The notes beneath the pieces are model-generated. The model saw only the letters and a program-made list of their open reading frames with translations, ran no database searches and was not told the origin of the DNA. From the NCBI RefSeq assembly GCF_029625215.1, contig NZ_CP121197.1, forward strand, positions 3,534,001 to 3,598,000: DNA of 64,000 bases. Reading direction: 5' to 3'. The DNA comes from Aurantibacillus circumpalustris (GTDB lineage Bacteria; Bacteroidota; Bacteroidia; B-17B0; Aurantibacillaceae). The translations under genes and the position numbers were made by a program. Shown here in pieces: positions 26,444-36,044 of the stretch (positions are counted from its first letter, which is position 1; the number at the start of each line of letters is the position of its first letter).

Positions 26444-27443
26444 ACGGAATAATTTTTTTTGTAAGACGTGTATTTTTTGCTCGATATATTAATGCTATCT
26501 CGTACGCCCCTTTACTATCAACAGAAGTCTTTAATTGCGATAGAGTAATGTCGTAACTAAATCCCAAAATATAATGACTATAATTTAACCCTACTGTTAC
26601 TATACCGGCATCATAATTTCGCTTGAATCCGTCGCGCCACATAAATCCTGCAAATACCGAATTGGTAAAGTAGGCGTTTTTAGATAAAATATATTCTACA
26701 TTTAAACCGGATACCCAGTCGTTGGCCTTTGTTGTATAACCATATAGACTGTATAACTTAAGTATTAATAATGGTTTTACCTGGTAACTGATTGCTGCAT
26801 TTATAGTTGAGCGAACCGGGAGTTTGTTTTTAGTATTATTTAAAAAACTTTCACGTGGTTGGTTTAAGTGAAAAGCAGCAAAACCAACTTCTGGTTCCCA
26901 TTTACCCATTTTATGCGAAACCACTACTCCAGCATTTAAATCAAAGTAAGTAAAGCTCTGTCCGGCATTTGGCTCTATGTTTGGTAAATCTTTATCAAAT
27001 TGACCCGTGTTCCAGTTTAATTGATTTGGAAAAGAATGTTCATAAAAATCAATTGCTTTAATAACGATACCTGGTTGAATGCCCAAATGTACCTTAAATC
27101 CTGCTATTTTTGAATGAATCGCTATTGAGGGCAATATTTTTGTCACCACTAAATAATTCGCCGATCTATCTCTTAAAAAAAGTAGACCAGGACTTATGTT
27201 TATGTTTTTAGGATATAAATTTCCATCTAAACCAGCAGAAAACGTGCTATAAGCTTTGTCTAATTCGCGCCACTGACTTCGGTAATTTCCAAAAATCCGG
27301 TAGTCTCCCTTGTAATTACCTGTGTTAGCTGGGTTTAGTGTTAGCGGTGACAAATAATATTGACTAAAGTGAATATCTTGAGCGTAACATCTTTTTTCAA
27401 TTAGAAACAGAAGAACAATTAAGTATAAGGAACCTTTTCTCAA
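26430..27443 (-). CDS. PorP/SprF family type IX secretion membrane protein
   Basis: A 337-aa outer-membrane beta-barrel protein. It has a signal sequence ending near CYAQ and then DIHFSQYYLSPLTLNPANTG, the diagnostic start of PorP/SprF proteins. It continues with alternating beta strands and ends in an aromatic-rich barrel (YILGFSYDITLSQL). SprF-like proteins are needed for secretion or surface attachment of the particular T9SS cargo encoded beside them, in SprB-type systems. The start is TTG at 27443, 2 bases after the stop of the 1606-aa gene. It overlaps the OmpA gene downstream, so the three genes form one operon. Confidence 0.92.
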   Translation of the reverse strand: MRKGSLYLIVLLFLIEKRCYAQDIHFSQYYLSPLTLNPANTGNYKGDYRIFGNYRSQWRELDKAYSTFSAGLDGNLYPKNINISPGLLFLRDRSANYLVVTKILPSIAIHSKIAGFKVHLGIQPGIVIKAIDFYEHSFPNQLNWNTGQFDKDLPNIEPNAGQSFTYFDLNAGVVVSHKMGKWEPEVGFAAFHLNQPRESFLNNTKNKLPVRSTINAAISYQVKPLLILKLYSLYGYTTKANDWVSGLNVEYILSKNAYFTNSVFAGFMWRDGFKRNYDAGIVTVGLNYSHYILGFSYDITLSQLKTSVDSKGAYEIALIYRAKNTRLTKKIIPCERY

Positions 27444-27445
27444 AA

Positions 27446-30400
27446 CTATCTCAGTAATTTAAAAGTACCAGACTTATCAAGAATTGGCTCCGTGTCGAGA
27501 TAAGTTTCTACCGACACCTGATAAACGTAAGTCTCCATATTTTGTGGAATCCCTTGAAAAACACCATCCCAACCTATTTTAATATCATTACTTTCAAAAA
27601 TTAATTGTCCCCATCGGTTAAAAACCTTAAAATAAATTAATTTGCGTATTCCCCAACCGTCGGGAAAGATGACGTCGTTAATACCATCACCGTTAGGAGT
27701 GAAAGCTGTTGGTACATCTATACTTACCTTTGGGATTATATTTATATGATATGTGTTTTTTATAACCGAACAATACAATTCGTCTTCTACTTCAACGGTA
27801 TAAGTAATATTTACGGTTGAAGTAGATATTGGGTTTGGAAGAATACAGGTGTCACAATCCAAATCAGTTATTAAGGGCGTCCACGTGTAAGAATACCCTG
27901 GTCCAACAAAAGCGTTTAATGGTGTTGGCTTTCCTATAACGACAGAGGTATCCCACCTTATGGTAGGTGCAGGTGGAATAATATTTACTTTACTAAACAC
28001 GGGATCACTCTCGCAGGTATTCTCATCAGTTACCTTTAAAGTATAAGTAGTGGTTATAGAAGAAGCTGTTGTTGTCGAAAAACTATTTGCGGGTGCTAAG
28101 TTAAGAGGAAGAGCGCCAGCATAAGACGAAAGTGTTCCAGTTAGTGTTCCAGAAACACCAGGCGTTCCACTACCAGTAACCGTAAAGGTTGCATCAGGAC
28201 AATTTAATGTTGGGGTAATCGAAATATCGGCTTTAGGCAAAGGAAAAATAGTCATCTGTTTTATAGTATTTCCTACACAGCCATAATCTTTGTCTTTAAC
28301 CATTATGTTTACAGGATAAACGCCGGCTAGTGTATAAGTGTGGCCAACGCTATTTATACCCGAAATAAGTGGCGTTTTATCTCCAAAATCCCAAGTAGCT
28401 TCAAAATTCTGGCTCGTTGGATTAGGGGTGGTATTGGTGAAACTATCAGAAATTTTCAGACAATGCTCGTACTTATCTAACTGGTTTTTAAAATCAGCAT
28501 TTACCTTAATAACATGTATACTAAACGAACTTACAGGATCACAACCTTCTACTTTAATTGGTGGGCTATAATATAAATTAACCGTTGTAAAACCGTTCTC
28601 ACCAGTAGTAGGAAAAATTAAGTAAGGGTAAGATACAGTTGGATTTACAGTGCCATTGACTGTGCTACCTGCAAATATGGGCGATTGGTTAACATTGTCA
28701 CCAAAAAACCATTTCCATTCATAAACATCATTAAAATCCTTAATAGAAACTACAAGAGGTTCTCCTAAACAAATGGTTGTTTTATTGTCAACAGCAAATG
28801 CAATTGCTTTTGGGTCATAAACATAAACATTCGCCGTTGTTGTACTCGGACAATATCCCCCCGCGTAAACGGTTAAACTTATGTTGTGAATACCAGGTGG
28901 GAAAGTTTGAGGTACGGTATCTCCGGCAGGGCCGGTAAAATTAAGAACTGACCATATATTTAATGTTACTGGTGTAACATTAATAAGCGGTTTACTAACA
29001 ATGGTTGGTTGTCCGGGGACACAAAAGCTTTGCTTATCATCTATAAATTTTATTACTGCAGTTGGTTGTCCAATAGCAGCAACTGCAATTGTTTCGGTTG
29101 CTTTACAACCAGCGGCATCCGTAACCGTGAGCGTTGGGGTATAAGAGCCTGGAACCGAATAAGCGACGCCAGCACCATTAAAATTACCATTAAAGGTTGT
29201 CCATAAAGGAGGTGTGCCTGTACCATAATTTACACTGTATGTTACGTACCCAGCATTTGCTGTAAATAAAACTGTGCCCGATTGATTTTTAGGAACGCAA
29301 ACAAAAGGCGCACCTGTATTAAATCCTGGGACGGGATTATTAATTTGTAAGGTATGTGTGGTTTTTCCTTTACAGCCCAAAGGCGCATTTGTGGCGGTAC
29401 ATGTAACAGAAAATACTTGCGATGGAGGAAAAACATTCAGATATGTATGCGTAGGACTATCATTCGGATTCGTAGAATTAGATAGATTGCCGTCACCAAA
29501 ATCCCAGTTATAGTTGCTAATTACATCTGGTGCAACTTGGTTTGCCTGAGTTGTATTAATAATTTGTACTGGCTGACCCGTCTTACAAATAGGATTAGCC
29601 GAAAAAGTAAAATGCGGTACAGCATCACCGATTCTAAATACTTTTGTTTCGGTATCCGTGCAACCGTTGTCATCTATTACCATTAATGAAATGGTATAAA
29701 TGCCTGCGACTCTAAAAGTATCGAGTGCAATTTTGTCAACCATAATGTGCAACGTATCGTTTGGCGGTGGCACCTGAAGCGGAATAAAGCCAGTTGAAAA
29801 AGAAGCTGCTCCTAATTCTAAAGGGTGCAAAGTATAACCAGGAGAACCGGGCGCTTGAAAATTCCAAACATAACCTCTCTTACAACCTGCTTTAACATCA
29901 ATTGAATTGGGTGCATCAAACATGTATTTTGTATTTACACACGCTAGAGCGTTAGGTAACGTTGGAAAAGGTTGGCCAGCGTAAGTTATTTTTGCTTTTG
30001 GATCACGAATTTTAACGATTCTTGAAAACAAATGCGAACAGCCTGTAATAGAGTTTTCAGTCTTAAGAGTAACCGTAAAATTTCCAGTATTTGGGTAAAT
30101 GTGATTTTGCAACACACCAATATTAGCACTCGCATTTCCAGGTATAACACTATTAGCACCATCACCAAAATACAATGTTGCGGTTGATACCTCCTGCAAG
30201 TGTAAATTAAAATCTACAGAAAATTTATTACCAACACAGGTGTTTTCAAATTGAAACTTGCCATAAGGTCCTTTAATTTGAATTGTAGGCACAAGATTAG
30301 TGGTAGCACCACAATTTGCTTGATAAGCCGAAACACTCACTGTATGAGTGCCAACATGTGAAAAAGAAAAAGTTGGACTTGAATTTGTAATACATCCGGA

Positions 30401-32266
30401 AAACATTTGATTATCCGTATTTACGTGCCAATGGTCTATTCCAGAACTTGATGGAGTATTCAAGCCGCTACCCGTCAAAGATATTGTGACGGGGGTGCCC
30501 GCGCAGGCGTTAGCAGGAAATGTAGCGCTAACTGTTGGTGGATTTACGACAATAATTGTATCAACAAAAGAAGTATCCGTGCATCCAAATAAAGTATTAA
30601 TAACAAGATAGGGATAATAAGTTCCAGGTGTATTGTAAACAAATGTCTGTGGAGGAACCGCATAAGCGTTGCTTGCAGGCGGTAAAGGAGTATTGCCACT
30701 TACCGTAACCGATGGGGTTGCACCATTACACCATGTATAAGAAACAATATGATTGGATGGTGCGGTAAAACTAGAATCTCTGTACTTCACCGTTAAAGGA
30801 ACACAGCCATTTCTCTTATCCACATTAAACAATGCAGAAGGCCGAGCAATGGTATCGAATTCGTTATGAACTTTGCCAGAAGAACAATGTGCTATAGAAG
30901 TTGACTGGGCAACGAGTGTTATATTGGGATTAAAATATTGATAAATCGTATAGGGATTAGCACTTCCTTGATAAAATGTAAAGGTAACATTACCCATATT
31001 GTTTATACTGATGGACGCAGGTGAAACACTATGAGAAGAATTTGGGGGAAAAGTGGCTGTCCATATAAAAGTTAAAGGTGCGCCTGTATTACTGCTAGAA
31101 ATATTGATGTACGAGGCTATCATTGATTTAGTGCATGTCGAATGTGGAGGCGTTAATGTAAAATCGGGAGAAACCTGTTCTACGAACGTTGTTTTGAGAA
31201 CGCTAATTGGCGGGCAGCCTCCACCAGTTTGTACACTAACATTTAAGGTATGTATTCCTGGCGCTGTAAAAAAACAAACAGTATCAATAAAGGTAGTTCC
31301 GTTAGGATTGGTTGGAAAAGAAAACAGACCTAAAGACTGCGCATTAAATGTTACATTATTCTGCGACGTTTGTATGGTTGCCGGCACAGGACCATTAAGA
31401 CAAACTGTTCCAGGGATAGTTGCAGTGAGGCTTGGGTTCACAACTGCAACAGCAACCGTACCTGAATTACTACACTGATTATTGTCTGTAAGCTGCAATG
31501 TAATTAGATTTACTCCTTGTCCAAAAGAAATCTGCCCTGGATTTGCTCCACCCGAACTTGCAGGAGTACCACCAGTAAAAGTCCAATTGTAGGTAAGTTG
31601 CCCACCTGGTATAGGAGAACCACTTGAGGAGCCAGAGCCATTAATATTAGTTGTGAAAGGAGGAGCGCACCCAATAAAGCCGTTGGAAGAAAGGACAAGA
31701 GTGCTAGGGGGTGTTGAAACATATATAGTACCCGAGTTAGATGTAGCAAGTGCTGTGCACATCGAAACTGGGTCGAATACCGTAACAACGGGTACAAAGC
31801 TGCTTGCGATATTATAGGTATGACTCACACTAGCACCAGTTCCAAGCGCAGTTAAATCACCAAAAGCCCAACTATAAACGGCTCCGGGTGGTCCGCCACT
31901 TGCAGAAAAATTGACTATCATGGGTACGCAATGCGACGAAGGTAATACCGCTGAAAAATTTGCACTTGGCCCTTGACTAACAAGTAAAACCGAAGAATAT
32001 AATACTGGTGACCCAGCTACTATTGCCGTATAGGTGATATTGTAGCTACCAGGGGTTGTATAAAGGGTATTAGGACTACTAAGCGTAGATGTTCCAAGGC
32101 CAGATCCCAAAGTCCATGAAACAGCACTCGCACCACTAGGCCCTGAAAAAACCACTGATAAAGGAGCGCAACCAGCAGACGGAGTAAGAGTAATCTGGGA
32201 AAACGATTCTGAAAAGACGAAAATCAAAAACAGAAAAGTACTTTGGATCAGTTTTTGTTTGTACAT
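27446..32266 (-). CDS. giant PKD-repeat secreted protein with T9SS type B sorting domain
   Basis: A 1606-aa surface protein, first gene of a three-gene T9SS operon. After the signal peptide (to about residue 24) it is a string of PKD/immunoglobulin-like domains recognisable by YSWAFGD, YNWDFGDG, ATWDFGDKT and repeated CxxP/pairs of cysteines. The C-terminus, from about residue 1520, has FTPNGDGINDVIFPDG, VFNRWGQLIFES and YVYQVSVE, the gliding-motility-associated type B sorting domain (CHU_C). Such proteins use a partner PorP/SprF protein, present downstream. It is probably an adhesin or surface filament. No enzymatic domain was recognised. Confidence 0.92.
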   Translation of the reverse strand: MYKQKLIQSTFLFLIFVFSESFSQITLTPSAGCAPLSVVFSGPSGASAVSWTLGSGLGTSTLSSPNTLYTTPGSYNITYTAIVAGSPVLYSSVLLVSQGPSANFSAVLPSSHCVPMIVNFSASGGPPGAVYSWAFGDLTALGTGASVSHTYNIASSFVPVVTVFDPVSMCTALATSNSGTIYVSTPPSTLVLSSNGFIGCAPPFTTNINGSGSSSGSPIPGGQLTYNWTFTGGTPASSGGANPGQISFGQGVNLITLQLTDNNQCSNSGTVAVAVVNPSLTATIPGTVCLNGPVPATIQTSQNNVTFNAQSLGLFSFPTNPNGTTFIDTVCFFTAPGIHTLNVSVQTGGGCPPISVLKTTFVEQVSPDFTLTPPHSTCTKSMIASYINISSSNTGAPLTFIWTATFPPNSSHSVSPASISINNMGNVTFTFYQGSANPYTIYQYFNPNITLVAQSTSIAHCSSGKVHNEFDTIARPSALFNVDKRNGCVPLTVKYRDSSFTAPSNHIVSYTWCNGATPSVTVSGNTPLPPASNAYAVPPQTFVYNTPGTYYPYLVINTLFGCTDTSFVDTIIVVNPPTVSATFPANACAGTPVTISLTGSGLNTPSSSGIDHWHVNTDNQMFSGCITNSSPTFSFSHVGTHTVSVSAYQANCGATTNLVPTIQIKGPYGKFQFENTCVGNKFSVDFNLHLQEVSTATLYFGDGANSVIPGNASANIGVLQNHIYPNTGNFTVTLKTENSITGCSHLFSRIVKIRDPKAKITYAGQPFPTLPNALACVNTKYMFDAPNSIDVKAGCKRGYVWNFQAPGSPGYTLHPLELGAASFSTGFIPLQVPPPNDTLHIMVDKIALDTFRVAGIYTISLMVIDDNGCTDTETKVFRIGDAVPHFTFSANPICKTGQPVQIINTTQANQVAPDVISNYNWDFGDGNLSNSTNPNDSPTHTYLNVFPPSQVFSVTCTATNAPLGCKGKTTHTLQINNPVPGFNTGAPFVCVPKNQSGTVLFTANAGYVTYSVNYGTGTPPLWTTFNGNFNGAGVAYSVPGSYTPTLTVTDAAGCKATETIAVAAIGQPTAVIKFIDDKQSFCVPGQPTIVSKPLINVTPVTLNIWSVLNFTGPAGDTVPQTFPPGIHNISLTVYAGGYCPSTTTANVYVYDPKAIAFAVDNKTTICLGEPLVVSIKDFNDVYEWKWFFGDNVNQSPIFAGSTVNGTVNPTVSYPYLIFPTTGENGFTTVNLYYSPPIKVEGCDPVSSFSIHVIKVNADFKNQLDKYEHCLKISDSFTNTTPNPTSQNFEATWDFGDKTPLISGINSVGHTYTLAGVYPVNIMVKDKDYGCVGNTIKQMTIFPLPKADISITPTLNCPDATFTVTGSGTPGVSGTLTGTLSSYAGALPLNLAPANSFSTTTASSITTTYTLKVTDENTCESDPVFSKVNIIPPAPTIRWDTSVVIGKPTPLNAFVGPGYSYTWTPLITDLDCDTCILPNPISTSTVNITYTVEVEDELYCSVIKNTYHINIIPKVSIDVPTAFTPNGDGINDVIFPDGWGIRKLIYFKVFNRWGQLIFESNDIKIGWDGVFQGIPQNMETYVYQVSVETYLDTEPILDKSGTFKLLR

Positions 32267-32280
32267 TTTAAGAAATATTT

Positions 32281-32288
32281 TACATTTG
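32281..32288 (+). promoter_or_regulatory. candidate -7 box for the M43-like gene
   Basis: TACATTTG matches TAnnTTTG, 54 bases before the TTG start at 32343 and within the 76-base divergent gap. No convincing -33 element was found. Confidence 0.35.
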
Positions 32289-32342
32289 GGTAAACCATTG
32301 TAGTAAATATAAATAAAAATTCACTTCCAAAACACTGTAGCT

Positions 32343-33332
32343 TTGAAATTTTTCCAACCCATATTCTTTATAATTATTAGTCTCACTTTAAACGCTCAAA
32401 CAACAAAACCTGCGCTTAAATCTTCCACTAATCCTCCACAAAAAAAGTACAGTGCTTCAAGCACGCAAAACCTTGTAAACACTGCTAAAAGTGACACCTG
32501 TCTAAATAAAAAGTTTTCGATTGTTTTTTACCTTATCCAAGACAGCGCGTATTCTATACTTACGGCTCTACCTAGTAACCCCAACTCATTAGCTAGTTAT
32601 CAGTTAGGAAGTATTATTAACTTAATAAATGCTGCGTTTGATCCTATTTGCGTATCGTTTGAGCACTGCAAAACAGTCCTCATTCCTAATTACCCCCATA
32701 ATAAATGGAGAGCTTCAGGAAATGGGTATTCAATTATAAACACCTGGTTCACTGATAATACAATAAACGTTTACATTCCAAAAGAAATAATTCCTCCTTT
32801 TGGCGACGAACCACTTGCTTACACTTACCCTCCTCCAACCGGAACTACAGCACCAATAAACGCAATTGTCTGTGGTAAAGACGCCATTAAACCTGTTTCC
32901 ATGAATGCAGCGGGTTTAATTGGATCCTCAATTATTCATGCTTTTGGCATTTTTTTCGGCTTACCCCATACTTTTGACGAAATTAATCCTACAAGTATTC
33001 CAAGTCCGCCCCCTCCTTTAAATTGTACCCCACCAATAGCTACACTTGAATATGCTGATCATGTTAATATCCAAAACTGTAAAGACCATGGCGACGGATT
33101 TTGTGATACTGAAGCTGATCCATTCCCTTCAAACCTTTCAACACCTTCCACAATTCCCACAGGAATGGGAGGTTGTTCTGAGCCAGCAGGTATGAAGGAT
33201 GGAAACGGTACCTTATACTTACCACCTTCTGATAATTTCATGTCTCATTATGATTGCCGTTGTCGGTTTACACACGAACAATATAATCACATGGCTAAAA
33301 TTATTCTTACCAAACGCCTTTATTTACATTAG
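32343..33332 (+). CDS. secreted M43 pappalysin-like protein with degenerate zinc site
   Basis: A 329-aa exported protein; signal peptide MKFFQPIFFIIISLTLNAQ opens at a TTG (32343), the only start possible before the signal. The second half follows the layout of M43 (pappalysin-type) metallopeptidases: a histidine helix, GDGFCDTEADP near residue 250, and the Met-turn segment NFMSHYDCRCRFTHEQ near residue 298. The zinc motif HExxHxxGxxH reads H199-A-F-G-I-F-F-G206-L-P-H209. The catalytic Glu is Ala200 and the middle His is Ile203, so proteolysis is unlikely. A binding or structural role, or a decaying gene, are the alternatives. No T9SS sorting domain is seen. Confidence 0.75.
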   Translation: MKFFQPIFFIIISLTLNAQTTKPALKSSTNPPQKKYSASSTQNLVNTAKSDTCLNKKFSIVFYLIQDSAYSILTALPSNPNSLASYQLGSIINLINAAFDPICVSFEHCKTVLIPNYPHNKWRASGNGYSIINTWFTDNTINVYIPKEIIPPFGDEPLAYTYPPPTGTTAPINAIVCGKDAIKPVSMNAAGLIGSSIIHAFGIFFGLPHTFDEINPTSIPSPPPPLNCTPPIATLEYADHVNIQNCKDHGDGFCDTEADPFPSNLSTPSTIPTGMGGCSEPAGMKDGNGTLYLPPSDNFMSHYDCRCRFTHEQYNHMAKIILTKRLYLH

Positions 33333-33367
33333 TGCTTCTCGTTTTTGTTTCCTGACTATAAAGCACA

Positions 33368-33398
33368 TTGGCTATTTCATTCGTAATGGTTAACTTTG
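33368..33398 (+). promoter_or_regulatory. Bacteroidota-type promoter of rpe
   Basis: TTG at 33368-33370 (-33 region) is followed after 20 bases by TAACTTTG at 33391-33398 (-7 region), the spacing and consensus of Bacteroidota primary-sigma promoters. The ATG at 33418 is 19 bases downstream. This is the best-formed promoter in the window. Confidence 0.65.
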
Positions 33399-33417
33399 CA
33401 GTCTAATTTTTTTGTTT

Positions 33418-34068
33418 ATGTCTCACCTTATTGCGCCTTCCGTTTTATCAGCAAATTTTGCAAATCTTGAAAAAGATATTGAAATGATTAATGCCAGTGA
33501 AGCCGATTGGTTTCACGTAGATGTAATGGATGGTGTTTTTGTTCCAAATATTTCATTTGGATTTCCGGTGATTAAGGCTTTACAAAAGCTTGCTAAAAAA
33601 CCTTTAGATGTACATCTAATGATAGTTGATCCTGATAAATTCACACAGGCTTTTAAGGATGTAGGCGCAGATACACTTACCGTTCACTTAGAAGCATGCA
33701 CGCACCTTCACCGCAGCATTCAAAATATTAAGAATGTTGGTATGAAAGCTGGTGTTGCTATTAATCCACATACACCTATTCATTTACTTGAAGATATTAT
33801 AGCCGACATAGATTTAGTTTGTATGATGAGTGTGAATCCGGGTTTCGGTGGACAAAAATTTATTGAAAACACTTTTGATAAAGTAATAAAATTGAAGCAA
33901 CTGATTAAAAATAAAAACTCTAAAGCATTGATTGAAATTGATGGCGGTGTTGATTTGAATAATTACAAAAAACTCATCAATTGCGGTGCAGATGTTTTGG
34001 TTGCGGGCAACACCGTGTTTAGTTCCCCTAGTCCATCAAAAACTATTTCTCAGTTAAAGCAGATTTAG
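33418..34068 (+). CDS. rpe: ribulose-phosphate 3-epimerase
   Basis: Rpe interconverts ribulose 5-phosphate and xylulose 5-phosphate in the pentose phosphate pathway. The 216-aa TIM-barrel has IAPSVLSANFANL at the N-terminus, WFHVDVMDGVFVPN near residue 33 with metal ligands, LDVHLMI near residue 63, MSVNPGFGGQ near residue 139 and a phosphate-binding end (IDGGVD, ADVLVAGNTVF). All expected motifs are present. The ATG at 33418 is preferred over a TTG two codons upstream. It has its own promoter and no operon partner. Confidence 0.96.
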   Translation: MSHLIAPSVLSANFANLEKDIEMINASEADWFHVDVMDGVFVPNISFGFPVIKALQKLAKKPLDVHLMIVDPDKFTQAFKDVGADTLTVHLEACTHLHRSIQNIKNVGMKAGVAINPHTPIHLLEDIIADIDLVCMMSVNPGFGGQKFIENTFDKVIKLKQLIKNKNSKALIEIDGGVDLNNYKKLINCGADVLVAGNTVFSSPSPSKTISQLKQI

Positions 34069-34087
34069 TTTTTTGCTTACAATTTTA

Positions 34088-34194
34088 ACCACAGAGTCAC
34101 TCAGAGTTTTTTTAAAACAAAGAAAAGTTCGAAATAGAGTTACACGGAGTTTATTCATCAATCCTCTGTGCCTCTGTGCCTCAGTTTCTCTGTG
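34088..34194. repeat. dispersed-type inverted repeat (CACAGAG...CTCTGTG)
   Basis: ACCACAGAGTCACTCAGAG at 34088-34106 faces CCTCTGTGCCTCTGTGCCTC and TTCTCTGTG at 34163-34194, giving an imperfect inverted repeat with a partly tandem right arm (period about 9). Elements of this CACAGAG/CTCTGTG type recur between genes in many Bacteroidota genomes. Only one copy is in this window. It could form a long stem in RNA after rpe. Confidence 0.5.
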
Positions 34195-34241
34195 TTTAAG
34201 CAACACGTACTCAAAAAGGATAAAAAACTGTCTTTAAATTC

Positions 34242-34249
34242 TATATTTG
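34242..34249 (+). promoter_or_regulatory. -7 box of the DUF885 gene
   Basis: TATATTTG matches TAnnTTTG exactly, 19 bases before the ATG at 34269. It is the same octamer as at rnpB. No clear -33 element. Confidence 0.5.
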
Positions 34250-34268
34250 TAGTACAACGCTAATTCAT

Positions 34269-36044
34269 ATGAAAAAAATAATTTTATCTCTCGCTTTGCT
34301 TTCTTTCATCTCTTGTACTCAAACACCGCAGAAAGAAAGAATCAAAGAATTTCAAAATTTAGATTTCAATTTCTATAAAGCGCATTTCGTGGAACGTTTA
34401 TGGAAACTTTATCCAGAATGGGCTAGCAGTGTTGGATATCATAATTACGACAGTGTATTAACGGTGCCTGACCAAATGCAACGTGAAAAAGAATTGGCGT
34501 TTTTCAGAACAAACCTCGACTCGTTAAAACAATTTGATATTTCTAGATTGTCAGAACAAAATAAAACCGATCTGTATATGATCACCGATTTCCTAAAGGG
34601 TGGTGATTGGGGCCTTACTTCTTTAAAGTCGTACGAATGGAATCCATCAAACTATAACGTCTGCGGAGTTTTTGCTGAAATGCTGAATGGCAACTATGAT
34701 AGTTTAGATACCCGCTTATATCATTTTTATTTAAGAATGGCTTCGGTTCCTGAATACTACGAAGCCGCCAAAAACACAATTAAAAATCCAACAACTGAGC
34801 ATACTGAATTGGCAATCAGTCAAAACTTAGGCGGTGTTTCTGTTTTTGAAAAGGATTTGGAAGAACTTTTAGTAAAATCAAAATTAAGTGAAGAAGCCAA
34901 GGCAAACATGAAAGTAAGTGCCACCGATGCTGCGAATGCAGTTAAAGGCTACGCAGACTGGCTAAAAAAATTGAAAAATAATTCTCCAAGAAGTTTTCGT
35001 TTGGGTAAAGAATTGTATGCTAAGAAATTTGAATTCGATATTCAATCGGGCTACACAGCTGATCAAATATATGAGAAGGCTTTAGCGCATAAAAAAGATT
35101 TGCACGAAAAAATGTTTGAGCTTACTAAAGAATTATGGCCAAAGTATTTAAAAGGTAAAACAATGCCTGAAAATAAACTACAAGCCATCAAACAAATGAT
35201 TGATATTCTTTCCATTAAACATGTGAAACCAGATTCTTTTCAAACTGCCATTGAAAAACAAATTCCGGTTTTGGTAGATTTTGTGAACAAGAAGAACCTA
35301 CTTTATATGGATTCAACAAAACCTCTAGTTGTAAGAAAAGAACCTGCTTATATGGCTGGACTTGCTGGTGCTTCTATTTCTTCTCCTGGTCCTTATGATA
35401 AAAACGGCAACACCTATTACAATGTCGGAAGCATGAATGGCTGGACAAAAGAAAGAGCTGAAAGTTATTTGCGTGAATACAATCATTATATTTTGCAGAT
35501 TTTAAATATTCACGAAGCTATTCCAGGACATTATGCGCAATTAATTTATTCTAATCAAGCGCCGAGTATTATAAAAGCTATTCTTGGAAACGGTGCTATG
35601 ATAGAAGGCTGGGCGGTTTATACAGAACGGATGATGTTGGAAAATGGTTATGGTGCAAGTGATGGTTTTTTCAAAGTAGATTCTGAGATGTGGTTAATGT
35701 ATTATAAATGGAATTTAAGAAGTACCTGCAATACGATTTTAGATTATTCTGTACATACTAAAAACATGAGCAAAGAAGACGCTTTAAGCTTGTTAACGAA
35801 AGAAGCATTTCAGCAACAAGCGGAGGCCGAAGGGAAATGGAGACGCGTTACCTTAAGTCAGGTACAACTCTGCTCCTACTTTACAGGTTATAAAGAAATT
35901 TACGATTTTAGAGAAGAACTGAAAATCAAATTAGGAGACAAGTTTAACTTAAAAGAATTTCACGAAACGTTTTTAAGTTACGGAAGCGCACCAGTTAAAT
36001 ACATTAAGGAATTAATGTTGACTAAAGCGTTAGACGCAAAGTAA
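34269..36044 (+). CDS. DUF885 family lipoprotein, probable metallopeptidase
   Basis: A 591-aa lipoprotein: signal MKKIILSLALLSFISC with a lipobox Cys at residue 16. The rest is a long helical DUF885 domain, containing HEAIPGHYAQ near residue 414, the HExxPGHxxQ-type motif of the family, plus ENGYGASDGFFKVDSEMW and a final helical region. DUF885 proteins look like distant M32/M3-fold zinc peptidases, and activity on small peptides is inferred. It acts on the periplasmic or outer face. Its end overlaps the convergent TonB receptor gene by 23 bases. Confidence 0.88.
   Translation: MKKIILSLALLSFISCTQTPQKERIKEFQNLDFNFYKAHFVERLWKLYPEWASSVGYHNYDSVLTVPDQMQREKELAFFRTNLDSLKQFDISRLSEQNKTDLYMITDFLKGGDWGLTSLKSYEWNPSNYNVCGVFAEMLNGNYDSLDTRLYHFYLRMASVPEYYEAAKNTIKNPTTEHTELAISQNLGGVSVFEKDLEELLVKSKLSEEAKANMKVSATDAANAVKGYADWLKKLKNNSPRSFRLGKELYAKKFEFDIQSGYTADQIYEKALAHKKDLHEKMFELTKELWPKYLKGKTMPENKLQAIKQMIDILSIKHVKPDSFQTAIEKQIPVLVDFVNKKNLLYMDSTKPLVVRKEPAYMAGLAGASISSPGPYDKNGNTYYNVGSMNGWTKERAESYLREYNHYILQILNIHEAIPGHYAQLIYSNQAPSIIKAILGNGAMIEGWAVYTERMMLENGYGASDGFFKVDSEMWLMYYKWNLRSTCNTILDYSVHTKNMSKEDALSLLTKEAFQQQAEAEGKWRRVTLSQVQLCSYFTGYKEIYDFREELKIKLGDKFNLKEFHETFLSYGSAPVKYIKELMLTKALDAK

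Noticed and set aside
31053-31478. 141-codon open frame antisense to the PKD gene
   Set aside because: Lies wholly inside the 1606-aa secreted protein gene on the other strand, with no signal, domain or start context. It is a shadow of Thr/Pro/Gly-rich coding sequence.
32338-32345. TAGCTTTG resembling a -7 box
   Set aside because: It overlaps the TTG start of the M43-like gene, so transcription from it would begin inside the coding region. The TACATTTG at 32281 is better placed.
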